From the NCBI RefSeq assembly GCF_030463535.1, contig NC_132880.1, forward strand, positions 26,503,987 to 26,567,986: DNA of 64,000 nt, given 5' to 3'. This document shows, one piece after another, positions 12,701 to 61,163 of the stretch. The stretch comes from Salminus brasiliensis. Taxonomy: Eukaryota; Chordata; Actinopteri; Characiformes; Bryconidae. Every line of letters starts with the position of its first letter. Positions within the stretch are counted from its first letter, which is position 1. A program made the translations under genes and the position numbers. The notes under the pieces were generated by a model that did no database searches, was not told the DNA's origin, and saw only the letters and a program-made list of their open reading frames with translations.

Positions 12701-14199
12701 GTTGGGGTTCGCCATCCAACAATCCACATCAGACCCCTGCTCTATTTGACTGCAGCACCTCAGAGTTTATTTAGGATACAGCATCATCTGCATTAAACAC
12801 AGCTGTAAAGTCTTCTAGTCATGTCAGCAGCTTAAAGGAACTGGGGCTTCCTCAGACTTCAGTGTACTAACCTGATTAAAAAGAGGCGTTTGAGGATTAG
12901 AAAAAGTAATTGAGTTGACTTAATTATACGACTTGCTGCAGTTAACTGTAGTTAATCATTTGGTTCAATTAACTCCTAATTAAAGATGCTGCAGTTGAAT
13001 GAACTCTATGTTGAATTGCAGATGTGCGTTTTTTCCATTTGGACTGTTATACACTAAACTAAATGGCCAAATGTTTGCAGACGCCTGGTCCTCCAACATT
13101 TCCCCTGAAAGCAAGGGTATTAATAGCCACTTTGTGCCCTTTACTGCAGCCTTTACTGGGATTTACAGTAATGTTGCCATGAGGAGGGTTTGATTGCATG
13201 TCCAAGAGTGCATTGGTAAGGTCTGGTACTGATATTAGTCTTGGAGGTATTGCATCTGCTACTCCAGAGTGTTCTGATTTGTTTTCCTTTGTGTTGAAAA
13301 TCTAGAGGATTTGCTGTGAAGAAAGCTAAACAACCCTGAACAGCTGTTTTCTACAAATTTGTGAAATTTGTGTATCTCAGCAGTAAGTGTGTTTTACCTG
13401 TAAATGTTCCAACATCTACTATAAAGTCATTCCAAAAAAGTTGACTTACAGTATTGTGGAAATAAAACTATTGTATTTTGAATCTCAGCAGTGAGTGTGT
13501 TTACCTGTAAAATTGTAAAACTTTAATGTACAACATTAAATAAACATAAAGCCTGTGGTCCATGAAGGTGTTTACCTGTAAAACTCTGTATGTGTTTGTA
13601 TATACCAGCCATGACCTAACAGTTAGAGAAGTACTGGAAGTAATTGTATGCGTCTTCCCTGTTACAGAATGTGTTAAATGCAGAGGTTGAATTACGCACT
13701 GCTATTATGTACTGCTATGCACTAGCAAATGTGTGTACTCTAAAATCAGAATAAACCCAAATAAACAAAGTTAGTGGTCAGTGATTGTGTTTACTTGTAA
13801 ACCTCTATATAACATTAGAATAAGCTTTAGAATACATCAGCAGTCAAAATGTGCTATGGGTCAGTAAAGGTACTGATATGTTGATTAAAAGAACACAGTA
13901 GAGCACAGGTTTAATTTCTCTGTGAACTCCAGTCACTGTATGGATTTGTTCAGTTCCTCCAGCAGCTCATCTGGTTGACTTTAATGAAGGACTGATTAGG
14001 TAAACTCTGTGTTGGATGGGTACTGGAAATACCAACCTTTCTACGGAAAGCTGGGAAAGGATTAGGTCACACGGCTTCTAGATACAGTTGTGTTCGGCTG
14101 TTTACATATACTCATGAAAGTCATGGAAATATTGGGCTTTTGGTGATTTCTTTGTACTGTTTCTGAGGCAGAATGAGTGTTATATCTTTAATAGAAATG

Positions 14200-14570
14200 A
14201 ACAAGAAATATACATTAACCTTATTTGACTCTAAAGTGGCATTTAATTTGTCAAGGCCTGTCAAGTTGTAGCCACTTCACCAAGGTCTGGAAGAAACTGA
14301 CCCAAACTGTCACTCTAAGCACTCTAAGAAGAAATTAGTTTGAATGATCAGAAACAATGCAAATATTAAATTGGTTGGTCACAATGACCACAGGGATGTT
14401 TGGATGAGCAGGTGTGGCATTCAGCACCAAGAACGTTCTACCCAGCTGTTGGGCATGGTTATGGTAGCATCATGCTCTGTGGCTAGATAGACTGGATGGA
14501 ACAATGAAAAAGGAAGACTACCTCTGAATTCTTTACCATAATCTTGACAGTGACCCCCTTGAACATCCCC
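14200..14570 (+). mobile_element. Decayed Tc1-like transposon
   Basis: Typical Tc1 phrases in order: caaggtctggaagaaactga, aagaagaaattagtttgaat, tggttatggtagcatcatgc. The same family as the 1-1240 remnant by the shared ctgagaagaaattagtttaga-like phrase. No intact frame. Confidence 0.55.
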
Positions 14571-15345
14571 CATGGTCACCCCCCCCCCACACACACACAC
14601 ACCTCAAAAAAAAGAAACTTGGGCTCTATATTTGTGTTTTGTTCAATGAATTATGTTGTACACTTATACTGCCCTGGAAAAAGAACAGAAATCTAGTCCA
14701 ATATTGTCCGTAAAGAGTGTATACAAGATTAAGCTAATACTGATGGGTGCTTCATTGTTCCTTGATATATTTTGTTTTTCATTTTAACCACATTAGATTA
14801 TTAACATGTTCAAACCTTGTGACACAATGGTGAAGGAGTCAAACATGATGCTTAAAGTAAGATTGGAGGTCAGACTCACAGGAATGGACTGCAGGCAAGG
14901 CAACTGGCAGACTGAAGATTGCATTTTGATTTATTGTCGAAACAACAAGGAGCACAACACAATGTTGTCTGCATGCTGGTGAATCCTACAGCTGTTTGAA
15001 TTATTACCACAATTATTTATGTCTCATATACTGTTCCAGTTCTGTTGAACAACATTGTTCCCAGTATTGATCCTTGAGGCACTCCTGAGCATTGTTTGAT
15101 AAATAACTGTTATCAACAGTTGCAGGCATTTTGAGAGCATTCACAGACAGAAGAAAACCATCCACCATGCGGAGTGTTTTAGATGGATCAATAAGCAAAG
15201 CAAAACAGTCTTTTGACGTATTATGCTAAATCTAATCTGATGGGGTCAAACATCAGAAGAACATTAAGACACATAAAAGATTTTGATATTCAAAGTTCAG
15301 TCAAACATATTTGTTCATCTCTCTTTTTTTGTGTTGTGTTTACAG

Positions 15346-15375
15346 ACAGCCAGCGGTCAGACTGGACAGTGGAGA

Positions 15376-15388
<13 letters not shown>
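15346..15388 (+). CDS. jup: jup exon 2: 5'UTR end and start codon (codes from 15376)
   Basis: A pyrimidine-rich acceptor ending in tacag precedes 15346 and a strong donor (A|gtaagt) follows 15388. The last 13 nt read ATG TCC ATG CAA A (MSMQ plus one base), with a purine at -3 of the ATG at 15376. In CTNNB1 the first coding exon also contributes 13 nt (MATQ plus one base) and ends in phase 1. The next exon starts in phase 1, so the junction makes a further Met (MSMQ-M-SETDG). The acceptor implies an unseen upstream non-coding exon. Confidence 0.82.
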
Positions 15389-50344
<34,956 letters not shown>

Positions 50345-51161
50345 CACCACACTGATGCAGGTTAGAACACACCTCAAATACATATATGCTTTGGATTTTA
50401 GCATTTTAATAAACCACTATTTCAATTTGTTTCATTAAATCAGAAAAGTGCATTTTGAAAGACAGTGTTTAAGCATAATGTCACATAATGTAAATAAAAG
50501 ACAACTGTACACCTTTATATGGTGTAAAAATCTTAATCAATAGAATAAAAAATCTTAATAATAAGATTTAAATATTTATATATAATATTAAAATATTGCA
50601 ATATAATATTTTCATTTACATACAAATTCTAAAGTTTTTTTCATTTCCTACCTCCTGTTTTGAAGACACAAGAGGTCTGTCTTAAAACATTTGGTCTAGC
50701 TGGAAAAAAAAAAAGAATGAAGACTAGCATGTGCTTCTTTCAAGACGCATGAAGCCCCACCTCATCTTTAATGCAATGTCACTGGAGCTTAAAAGACTTT
50801 GAGAAGAACACTGACTGCTAATTCTATTACTACAGCTAACTGACTCCAGCAGTGGCAAGCATCACATTGAGTGATGGGAGAAAAGCTACCCTCTATCCTA
50901 CCCTCTCAAACAGAGCGAGGCCACTTATGCTCTTTCCCAGCCACAGATGGCTGTCATCACCAAAGATTGAATCTGCATGCTCCTAATGACAGAGTCAATA
51001 GGCTGTTTTTATTTTGTAGAATATGAGAAGTATGCCCTTTATTTTGGAGAAATCAAAGGATGCGGCTAGTGAAATGTTTTAAACTGTAGAATTTAAAGGT
51101 GTCGCCTTGGTTTAGTTAGTTAGCCATGACATGTCAGTGCGGTCTCAGCTGCAGCCTAGAC

Positions 51162-51356
51162 CAGTGTTTCTCAACTCTGGTCCTGGAAGCACCCTGCCCT
51201 GCATATTTTAATGGACTCACTGCTTAATACACCCCCTGCAATTCTACAAGGACCTGTTAATGAGCTGATTAAAGTTGAATCAGGTGTGTTGGGAGGTGGG
51301 AAAGCACTAAAATGTGCAGGGCTGGGTGCCTCCAGGACCAGGGTTGAGAAATACTG
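51162..51356. mobile_element. hAT-type MITE with 8-bp target duplication
   Basis: Terminal inverted repeats of about 31 bp start cagtgtttctcaactctggt and end ccagggttgagaaatactg. Identical 8-bp flanks gcctagac at 51154-51161 and 51357-51364 are the target duplication, the size expected for hAT elements. 195 bp, non-coding, in the putative 3'UTR intron of jup. Confidence 0.92.
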
Positions 51357-51512
51357 GCCTAGACTTCTGACACGTCTGAGGTTTTGCACCAATAGTGACT
51401 ATTTGTTATTGTTATTAATCAACTGTTTAATCAAATGTTTATTGCTAATCCAAATCTGACAGAATAATTCAGTAAGCATTTGCCCATTTGTTTTTATTGT
51501 CTCACTGTTCAG

Positions 51513-53440
51513 GTCCAGTGAGTGAGCTGGAGAATTACTGACAGTTGTGGAGGTGGGGCCCATGGTCAGGTGACCCAACAGCGTGATGTTTCCATGAAAC
51601 AGGGTTCGGCCCATGAAGAGACAGAGACGGATAAACCTCCTTTACTTCCGTTCACTACCAGTCTCTCTCTCTCTTTGCGTGTGTGTGTGTCAGTGAAAGA
51701 GACATGAACTCAAAGCACCTAAATGGCTTTTTTTCTTATTTTGCTACTAAAAAAAGCCTACAGCTGTGTTGATGGGATATGCATGTAATCATAATGTTTA
51801 AATTTTGTACTCCATATTATTGCTTGACAGATGACATCCATAACATAGTCCAGATCTTAGAAATGTAGCATAGTTAGCCATTTAGAACCTGTGTAATTCT
51901 TCAGCTTCACTCTCAGTTCTGTAAGTGTGTGTTTCTCTGGTTTGGGTAATCAGGGAGTGTATAAAATGCAGAATAGTATTTATATGTACACACTATCTGG
52001 CTATTCAAGGACACACTCCTTTATTTCTTTATCACAAACTATGTATATAATTTTTTTTATCTGCTAAAAGACAATTACAAGATTATCATCCAGTAACGCT
52101 TAAAAACAATCGAATAAACAGTAGTGAAATTAATTTTGCAAAAATAAAAATATATATTCCAGTTTGAAGAGATCCAAACCCGTGAAGTCTGTAAATCAGA
52201 TTTCTCCTCGTATTTTTTTCTTTATTGTAACCTGTTAACTCCTATCAATCCTCCCTGTCTTCAGGGGTGCATCATGAGCTGAGTAAGCAAGCCGGAGGTG
52301 AACATAAAATGTAACAATTTAGGTTTATGATAAAAGCTTTGTCGAGTAAGGGTTGGCATAACACTGCAAAAAAAAATGTATCTTAGCTGGTGAAATCACC
52401 TTAAATCTAAATATCTAAAAAATTTTATGAGATTGTTCTGAGAATATTAAGATCATTCCGCTTATTTTAGACATTTCTTCATATTTTAAGTTATGTTTTC
52501 TACTGGGAAAAAGTTTCACTGGCAGATAATCTGGCTTGTTGTAAACATACTCAAACATAGATAAAATGATCTAAAAGATCATTGTATGCAAAATGTACAA
52601 AATAAGTAAATTCATCCCATAATAAGAATACATATGACTTATTTAGACTTCACTTGCTATAATTAATTTTTTTGCAGTGTAAATGTGCAACAAGTTTCCA
52701 GCTTGCAAAATTGACTGTATGGCTCAGAAAGTCATGCCAAAGAGATTAATCTTGTGATGATAATCATGAAGCTAATCGTTCTCGTTCTGTCACACTGTGT
52801 GAAATGTGGGTAGAAGCTCCAGTGACAGATTTGCACGACCCAAAAGAGCAAGCAGGATCGATCAGTGCCGCAGCACAAAAGCCGAAATTGAATTTGCCTT
52901 TCACTTTCAGGTCTCATTCATATCCAAGCATTAAACTACAACCATCTTAGGAACATGAATTCATAAAACATTTTGTCCCTGAATGTTCCCTTTCAGTCAT
53001 TATGTTTTTGTAATGAGGTATAACGTTTCAATTCATGCCTACATTTACATTAAAAGGAAATTCAATTTTTCAAAATTCCTCCATAATTCCTCCATAATTC
53101 AGTGGTTGGATGAACACATTCAGTGTAGGTTTGACATGTAATGGTTGATTGGAGAGAAACCTACAGACTCGTTACAGTCAGTCTTTACTGATTTCTTTAC
53201 AGTGATAGTGATTGGAACCAGGTGTCTCCATGACTACGACACAATTACTATCCAAAATCACCAGTGAACCTACATGTGTCTTCAGAGTTTTATATGTATT
53301 GTGTAATGATGGCAAAATAGTGGCTTGTGTATATATATATATATGAAGGACTAAATATATTAAGTGAATTTTAAAAATGCTACTTGCTACAGTGTAAGCC
53401 TAATGTGATATTGCACATTAAAAGATTGTAAACCAATGTG
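51513..53440 (+). other. jup: Putative jup 3'UTR exon after a post-stop intron
   Basis: A donor after the stop (50361) can pair with the acceptor tctcactgttcag ending at 51512. CTNNB1 is known to have an intron after its stop codon. The sequence after 51513 is relatively GC-rich for about 150 bp and then AT-rich. Candidate poly(A) signals are AATAAA at 52113 and 52143 and ATTAAA at 53417. Inference only; unspliced read-through to an earlier poly(A) site is equally possible. Confidence 0.4.
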
Positions 53441-54279
53441 AAATACTGTTCAATGAACCTCACTTTTGAGTTATTTTCAAAATTATTATTATTTGTATGA
53501 TGTTGTTGGAGATGCAGGAGACCACTCCATTTGGTGTAATAACTTTATGTGAGGGAGATTTTAGATGTACAGACGTCTGGTTCCAATTACCACCACAATG
53601 AACAATTCTAACTCATCTGAACCATTTACTCATGCAGAGAATTGATCTGTAATAACATTTGTACTGTGTCGTATATATCCGTGGTCAGCCCATACATAAG
53701 CACATTAACTGGTTTTTTTTATGATTATTAATGCATTCTGTTGTATGACTCAAATGTTACGGTGTCATGGTTGAATGACAGTCTTTGAAAATGTTTAAAT
53801 GAAGCATAATGTCACTGTGTCTATTTTTTCTCGTCCTGGTGAATCTGGATCAAAGATTTGCAGTAGCTTTTAGTGAGTGCAGTATTTCATAATGTTGAGC
53901 AAAATATGGACAGTTGTTGATCAGTGTTGTTGAGCTCTGGCTGTGCAACTGTGGCATCAACAAACTCATTCAGACTGTTTGTTACCATTGTTAACTGTTG
54001 AGTTTATTTGGTGATAAAAGCAGATACAAGACGGCAGAGCTGCCATTACACACATTATAATCTAGAAGGACTAACACATTAAAGTTCTAATGCTAATTTC
54101 CTTGAGGTCCTCTTGATGCAGTCAGTGGTGGCCAGGTCAGTTTTAGCTGCATTACAATTAATACAACTCATAACTGATATCACTGAACTGATACATAACA
54201 TTTTCCGAAGTCACATTGTTCACTGAATTCATGAGTTGAATTGGTTTGGAATGGGTTCCAAGTCCCAGTGTGGTGAACA

Positions 54280-54960
54280 GATACAGTGGTCTGCAAAAGT
54301 TTCAGCAGTCCTGGTTTTAGCACTCCAAAGTGTCTTTTACTGTGAATAGCCAAACAAGTAAAAGATGGCCATGACACATTTATTTAATATTTAACGCAAG
54401 ATTTAACTTTTTTTATTAATGTATTACAGTTTCAAAATTACAAAAAAGAAAAGGGTCCCCAGCAAAGTCAGGGACACTGGCTGCAACACAAAGCATCATC
54501 GATCCACCCCCATGCTTAACAGATGGAGAGGTGTTTCCTACTAGCAGTTCTTCTTGAAAGGCTTCTTGGTCTTCCAGACCTCAACTTGACATCCACCTTT
54601 CCTGTTAACAGCCATTTCTTAATTATATTGCAAACTGAGGAATGATTTCTTGAACATGTTTCTCCATATTCATATTGTCTTCTCTTGCTTCGTCTGCATT
54701 ATTTAAAATGTATGATTGCTTGGCAGTTGCGTTGAAGAGTCGAAATCTAACAAGCTAAATAAGCTCTGAGGACATAAATGTTATCTGAGAACTCAAATCT
54801 CGTATGATGGCCAAACATTTGGGTTCTCCTTACCTTTGTTACTCTAATATAGTATAATAAATAAAACACTAAGATAAAATGTATGGAAAAGTTTCAACAT
54901 TATGCCTTTTGGAGATCAATTCATCTTCTACTCACTTAGCTATTCACAGTAACAGTAATT
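54280..54960 (-). mobile_element. Decayed Tc1-like transposon
   Basis: Inverse Tc1 phrases: cacccccatgcttaacagat ggagagg at 54507-54530 and ggtcttccagacctcaactt at 54568. Terminus-like ggtctgcaaaagtttcagca at 54292. Shares sequence with 29890-30225. Confidence 0.6.
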
Positions 54961-56016
54961 TTTACCAGGGTACACAAACTTTTGTTGTAAACAAGCTAAT
55001 GTCCAATGCTTATAATTCATTGTCTACTTTCAGTTAGCTACATGTTTGTACTCTAAGCAAAAAGGTATAGTTCTGTATAGTACTAAAGAAGGGTTATTTG
55101 AATTGTTATGAACGGTCATTGAAACCTTTTTTGGTGCTACAAAGTATAATTTTCTACAAGAGGTGTTGTGCTGACATTATTAATGGTCTTTACTAAAGAA
55201 GGCTTGATGAACCCCCATGTATAAAGTCCAAGAAAAACTACATTTTATGTACATTCTAAACTAAAAGTGTACTTGTACAGCACTTAAAAAAGGTTTTTTT
55301 GACTCGTAACAATCCTGTTTGATGCTATATAGAACCATTTAATTCTATAATGAACCATCTCCAGAGGTTTTCCATCACAAGGAAAACAGAGTTTAAAAAA
55401 AGCTTGACGTCAGGCTCTCAATCTTCATCTTCACAATGATTTTTTTTTTAACCAGGCAAAGAACCATGTATGCATTTGGAGTTTTGAGTTGTCATGACTT
55501 TATTTAGAACTTTACAAAAGAACAGTGTACTGTAAAGCTTGTTCAGCATCATGATAGTATGGAAAAAGAACATTAGTGGGCTTGAGAGGGGCTTATACTG
55601 TATTTTAAAATGAATACATTCCTGCCATCCTCCTGGAGGGAACGACAAAGAATTAAAGGAACAGGGAAAGGAAGTTGAACGTAGTAAAACTAAGAAAATG
55701 CATTTTTACCAAACATTGTTAATTAGACTTTTTTTTGAATGTTTTTCTCAACAAAATAAATAAAATATATTAACTACCACAGTTGTCCTATATGAATGCA
55801 TTTTATTTCTGTATTAATTTATCTTGCAGACACAATGTTTTGTTATTTTACGTAACATAGTACAGAGGTTTTTGTGCAGACGTGGAATAGTCCTAAAACC
55901 TGTAACATGCTGAAGGGAAGATCAGGCACATCGGATTATAAGGAACACGTTCTTATCAATTTACAGATCAGGTTTGACAGAAGCTATTTTAGTTTTTTTC
56001 GAATTTAGCCTCTGCC

Positions 56017-56181
56017 CTTTAACCCATCTGTGCAGCACAAACACACACACACACAGTGAGCAGAAAAGGGTTACGGGCCTCGCTTAAGGACCCAACTGTG
56101 GCAGCTTGCCAAGCCTTGCAATCAAACCCACAACCCTGTCATCAATAGCCCAGTGCTCTAACTGCTGAGCCACCACTGCCC
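56017..56181 (-). mobile_element. SINE copy
   Basis: Inverse of the SINE: tttaacccatctg, a CA run, ttaaggacccaactgtggca gcttgcc, caaacccacaaccctgtcat, and the head tgctgagccaccactgccc. Confidence 0.85.
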
Positions 56182-58199
56182 TTATTTCTTGGTTTAATGT
56201 ATATGTAATAACATCTACTGGAAATTTCAGGTGTTACAGTAGTCCAATACAATTGAATAAAATAACATACTATACTTAACGTTAGTTTAAGGAGGTGGGA
56301 CCAATGTTTAAGATTACCTGTTTAAAATGCGGAAAGATAAAGTATGTCATTTACGAACAGTAGACATAATTTCTCTCTGTCTATGTACTGTTTCAACCAC
56401 ACTGCATTTAGTCAAATTAAAGCTTAAAGTAAGAGGCTTTGACAGTATCCAGCTTATGCTTGCTGTTGCAGTTTGTTTTTGCAAAATGCCTCCAAAATGT
56501 ATGAATAGGTAAATATCTTTCATTTCCTTGATAAATACTAAGATGTCCATCACTGCATTACAAGTAGATGGACCCTTCAAATATCAGGATTTCTAAAGTC
56601 AACCTCTGCAACGGCCATCTTTCCACTGCTCGTTGTAAGCTTCTTCCAAATATATGCCTTCCTTTTGCCACTGGTTATATGTATTTTGCATAATCCTCTC
56701 TTTGGGGCATGGATAAATGATTGAATTTAACAGGAGTAAGTGATATCAGCTCCATATGCTATGGGTACCAGACTCCCAGAATGAAATCATTTATATCCAG
56801 AATGATGCTCTAATAACAATAATATCCAGGATGGCAAACAGAGCTTTGTTTCACATCCTGACTCGTACTTTGACTTGTGCTGCTGAAAGTTGGGCAGGAA
56901 GCAAAGCCAGTCTTCTAGCACACCACTAAAAGACTTTGACATCCACACCTTTTTGTACAATTAAATCATTTTCACTGTTGGTCAAGTCAAGAGGCTTTTA
57001 TTGTCATTCCATCTAAGTACAAGTATACAGTGGAGCCACACATAAAGTGCAAACATGGGATCAGAACATTAGACACAGTAAACAGCAGTTCATGTGAAAG
57101 CAAAGATTGTGGCTGATTCTTTAAAGTAGATGTTGATGTGGGTGCTGGTTGTAGTAGCCATCATTTGTAAAGTATATGTTTAACAAAATGTCATGTATTT
57201 TAAACTTTTGTTGTTCCTGGAGTGGCCACCACAGCTATGTGCCACGCCGCCGGAATAATATTTGATTGTACACGTGTAAAAACAGTAATTACTCTGAGAT
57301 TTAGACTAAAATATCCTCATCCTTGAGAGGAGGGGGGTCTTACTCTGGTCCATATAATGAACTCTGCAGCAGTTCATTTAAGCTTGAGCTGGAGGTTTAA
57401 GCTTGAGCTGGAGTCCAGCACACTGGACCTTCTACCTGTATTTACTTTCTTTCTTTCCACCCTAGACAGGTCTGACCAATAAGCGGAATAAACAATTTCA
57501 TGTGGTTTGTTGTGGCGCATTTTGGTGTTCTTGCATTTTTGTAGGGAGAAATGAGGAAAGTTCACAAACTCACTAATTATTGGTGATGGGAGTCACTGCT
57601 GCCATGCCCACTAAATGACAAAAAGACTGACTGAGTGGCAGAGTTAGCATTCTGTGTGAATGCAAAAATTTGGTGTGATCATTTTACAGACTGCAGAATC
57701 TAACTAATAGATTGCTGCAGTTAGCAGAAACAACTAGAATCCAGGCTGCGAAACATGTGGGAGCTCACTGTTTGGTCCTCTGAAAACAGATGGGGGAAAA
57801 CATCAAGCTTACTGTAGTTGCAAGTTTACAGATGTGCTGTGTTCGATTAAAAAGGGGAAGGAAGTAAACCTGGATGAACCAGTGTACTACATGCACTTTA
57901 AAACAGTCAAAAAATGAACTGTAAAATGAAGCTTTATCCTCTAAACGTGTGATTTGACCCACTGGTTCTTTGGTAATTTGCATGGCTTATTTTGGAGTTT
58001 TACACATTACATTGACCTGATTACATTTATAAAAGCAACAAAAGGGGAAAATATCCAGAGTGGGTAAATATGTTTATAGGTATATACAGTAATGTGAAAA
58101 ACAAATTAATCTTTGAATTCAATAATGAACATTATTGTTTAAAAAAAAAACGAACAAATTGTCATGTCTTTTAATGGCTTAGTAAAAAAAATTCTGGAA

Positions 58200-59046
58200 A
58201 AATAAAGGAAAAATAAACAATGCTCTCTCTACACAAAGAATCCATTGACAATGGCATCTCCGACAGTGTATCCATTATTTTATTGCTGGGGACACTCTTG
58301 CTCGGGTTCATGGCTTTTCACATCGGCCTCATCCTCCTCTTCAAATGTAGGAAAATTCTCAGAAATGTTAAAAAGTGCGACACAAGCCACAATGATTTAT
58401 CAGGCCCTCAGTGGTTCAGCACACAACTCGATGATCCTCTCAATGATGCATCGCATGCTTGTTAAGTTGTTGTTGTACTTTTCTTAAAGAAATTAACAAT
58501 GTCAGTAACCCCAGACTGACAGTAAAGTAAAGTAAAGTAAAGGTAAAGTGGTAGAGAAACATGTGCAGGGCTAGAAGGATTCATGAATGGTGTCACAAGC
58601 CATGATCTACATGGGTAGCCGCTGTCTGCCAGCAGTTTCGCGCTGTTGTGCATACCAGCTTCAAAATCTCTGCCTCTCTTGCTCTCAGCAGAAATCTGCG
58701 AGTCGCATGTGCATCCAGGCCAACGTGCAACAACATTTGTGATTTTGTAATTGTGAACACACAGCTGCACATGTATAGAGTGATAGTTCTTTCTGTTCAC
58801 AAACTGTCGCAGCATACAGTCTGTCAGTCTTAATGACCTCTTGCTCCTTCCAGGACGGGAACTTAACTGTTTTACAGACTGAAAACTCCCAGTTGCAAAA
58901 AAGTGCAGTGCTATCAGGAGCTGTATACTAGCTGAAACTGGTCTAGAGATTGGTACATGGTTGTCTTCAAAAACCTCCAAAAAAACAGACATATTTTCTG
59001 TGTTCGCAGTTTTAAAGTGAGGTTTTGCATCACTAAAATAATTCAA
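58200..59046 (-). pseudogene. PIF/Harbinger transposase remnant
   Basis: The minus-strand frame 58462-59046 holds LLIALHFFATGSFQSVKQ, YHSIHVQLCVHNYKITNVVARWPG, then LLADSGYPCRSWLVTPFMNP, the layout of the DDE_Tnp_4 (HARBI1-like) family. A frame further along the minus strand, near 58390-58420, reads IIVACVAL, like the family C-terminus. A section between SFQSV and the YHSIHVQL block is shortened and aspartates are lost (TCDSQI in place of a THD motif), so it is inactive. Confidence 0.85.
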
Positions 59047-59284
59047 AGGTAAATTATCGTTAAGGAACTTTATGGAACACTTAGCGTTTTTTTGGGATTA
59101 TTGAAGGATTTATTACTTAGGTGGACATTTAGGGGTTTATGTCCCTTAAGAAACCTTTAAGGGATATTTAATGGCAATCTTAAGGGAAATTAAGTAAATG
59201 CAACCTTATATGAACAACATGCATCAAATTCCACCATGTAATTATTTATCTAACATAAGAGAAGCCAAGACGGAAAAGCCATTT

Positions 59285-59500
59285 GAATAAAACTAAGTAC
59301 ACCCCATGGATCAATAGCTTGTAGAACAACCTTTAGCAACTTTAACTCTTGGGTTGAGGCCTGGACTTTGACTAAGTCACTGAAACGCCTTGATTCTATT
59401 CTTTTTCAGGCATTCTGTTGTAGATTTACTGGTGTGCTTGGGATCATTGTCCTGTTGCATTAATCAATTCCAAGGTCCGAAATAAGCCCAAATCTTCAAC
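59285..59500 (-). mobile_element. Decayed Tc1-like transposon
   Basis: Inverse phrases gaggcctggactttgactaa gtcact and gcttgggatcattgtcctgt tgca are typical of a Tc1 subfamily. No ORF remains. Confidence 0.55.
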
Positions 59501-60964
59501 CCTGCACTGCCGTGCTCAGCAGTTGGTATTAGTATCACGGTTGTGGAGCTTGGAGGCAGAGGCAGACGTAAATGCAAGTAATATATTTAATAGAAATAAA
59601 AAAAAAAACTGAGCACAAATGAAAATCCAACAATGCACAAACATGACCAGAGAACCAAATTTCAGTAAAAACAAACAGACAGGAGAACATAAATGAAGCT
59701 AACAACCATGAACTGTCCTGTCCTGTACTTATACAAACAGACTCTGATGCTTTTTTGTTTGACAGCAAGGGTTCCCTCCTTGCACACCTCCCATGAAATC
59801 GAAAATGTAGGATCCCTGTTTGATGATAGATGCTCTGCTTTTGACTTCAGCTGTAGCAAGAGCTACCTGTAGATCCAGGCATGAGATTTAGGATTGTTGG
59901 AAATTTCTTTATGCAATTTGTGGTCTGCTGTTGGACTGAACTTACAAGGGCGACCTGACCCTGGCCATTTTGGTAATTGTTGCACTTGGTAATAACACTC
60001 ACTTTACCAATTAAGAGCAAACCACATTAAAACTAAATTAAAACTAAATGTGTGAGGTTTGAATAAGACAGGCTCCTCCAAAATCCCTATCTCATGAAGA
60101 TGTAATCTTCTGCTGCTAATGTGGCGCACATGATTCTAATATTAAGCATTTGAAGTAGTAATAAATGTGGTAATATCCATCTTGCTCTCTGACTGAGAGC
60201 ATTGCAGTTGCAAAGACTGTATTATAGCAACCCCAAGTGTCAAAAATAAGTACTGCACAGCTTTTATAAGAAAGGATTTCCTCTGATATATATGAACACA
60301 ATATAAAACACAATAAAATACAGAATATATACACATCGACAAACACTTTACATACTATTCCATGGTAGAATTATACAAGCATTGCTATTTACATATTGGC
60401 ACTAATAGTGCGTGGGGTGAGTCTTTAATGATGTGCAGTGTGACTGGCTGATAGTTCCAGTTCAGGAGTTACTGTTATCTTTATTAGGAGTTAGTAGTTA
60501 TCTAGAACAGCATTATAAAGTGAAACACATGATAACTCATCAGAAATGAACAAGGTGTAACTGTGATCCTTTTGGGAGGTAATGATTTATAACAATATCA
60601 TAAGCTGAAACACATGATAACTCATTACCAGTTGTTCGTTCTGTATTCTTCATCAGAAATTAATGATGAATAATGAAAATCCGCTGTGTTCTTATTTGGG
60701 AGTTAACAGCAGCACATGGTAACTCATCAGTAATGAGTAAAGTAAATTTAATTATCTAGAACTGTGTTATAAAGTGAAACACATGATAACTTATTACTAA
60801 TGAACAAGGTTTTACTTTAATGTTCTTCATTACAAGTTACTAATGATCAGGAAAAGTCTTATTAATTCAAGCACAACCCATTATTAATGAACAAAGGGAG
60901 TCAACAGCAACACATGGTAGCTCATCAGTAATGAACCCTGTCTGAGTTCAGACAACTTCAGAAC

Positions 60965-61032
60965 TGGGCTTGTCTGGGAAACCAGGACCTCTGTCATCAT
61001 AAGCAATAATCATAACCCTAGACCAACAATCC
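60965..61032 (-). pseudogene. tRNA-Pro-derived pseudogene
   Basis: gggcttgtctgggaaaccag gacctct and aagcaataatcataacccta gaccaacaatcc align with the intact gene along its whole length, with a short deletion in the T-arm. Confidence 0.75.
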
Positions 61033-61087
61033 TTTTAAAAAAGAAATTTCCAAAGAACCATTCCCCATTCATATTCTGTGTATGACA

Positions 61088-61163
61088 TTAAACTCTGGGC
61101 TTTTCTAGGATTTTAACCCAATATTTCATATCCTGTGTGAAGAATAGTAACTACATGGAAAGC
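61088..61163 (-). pseudogene. Decayed tRNA-Pro-like unit
   Basis: gggcttttctaggattttaa ccc corresponds to the tRNA 3' half (gggctcgtccgggagttgaa ccc), and the rest has diverged. Confidence 0.5.

Larger units (their letters stand above)
1241..15345. other. Upstream DNA or jup intron 1, non-coding
   Basis: Apart from the repeats listed, I see no exon with coding similarity. A non-coding first exon of jup could lie here or beyond the left edge; no CpG-rich promoter-like segment stands out. 1241-4260, 12700-14200 and 14570-15345 hold unassigned AT-rich sequence. Confidence 0.6.

Noticed and set aside
58220..58465. 81-residue + strand frame with a hydrophobic segment (looks like a one-pass membrane peptide)
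   Set aside because: It is antisense to the C-terminal part of the PIF/Harbinger remnant; no start context or homologue recognised.
60116..60346. Overlapping hydrophobic minus-strand frames
   Set aside because: AT-rich sequence with Cys/Tyr/Ile-rich translation and no family resemblance; likely chance.
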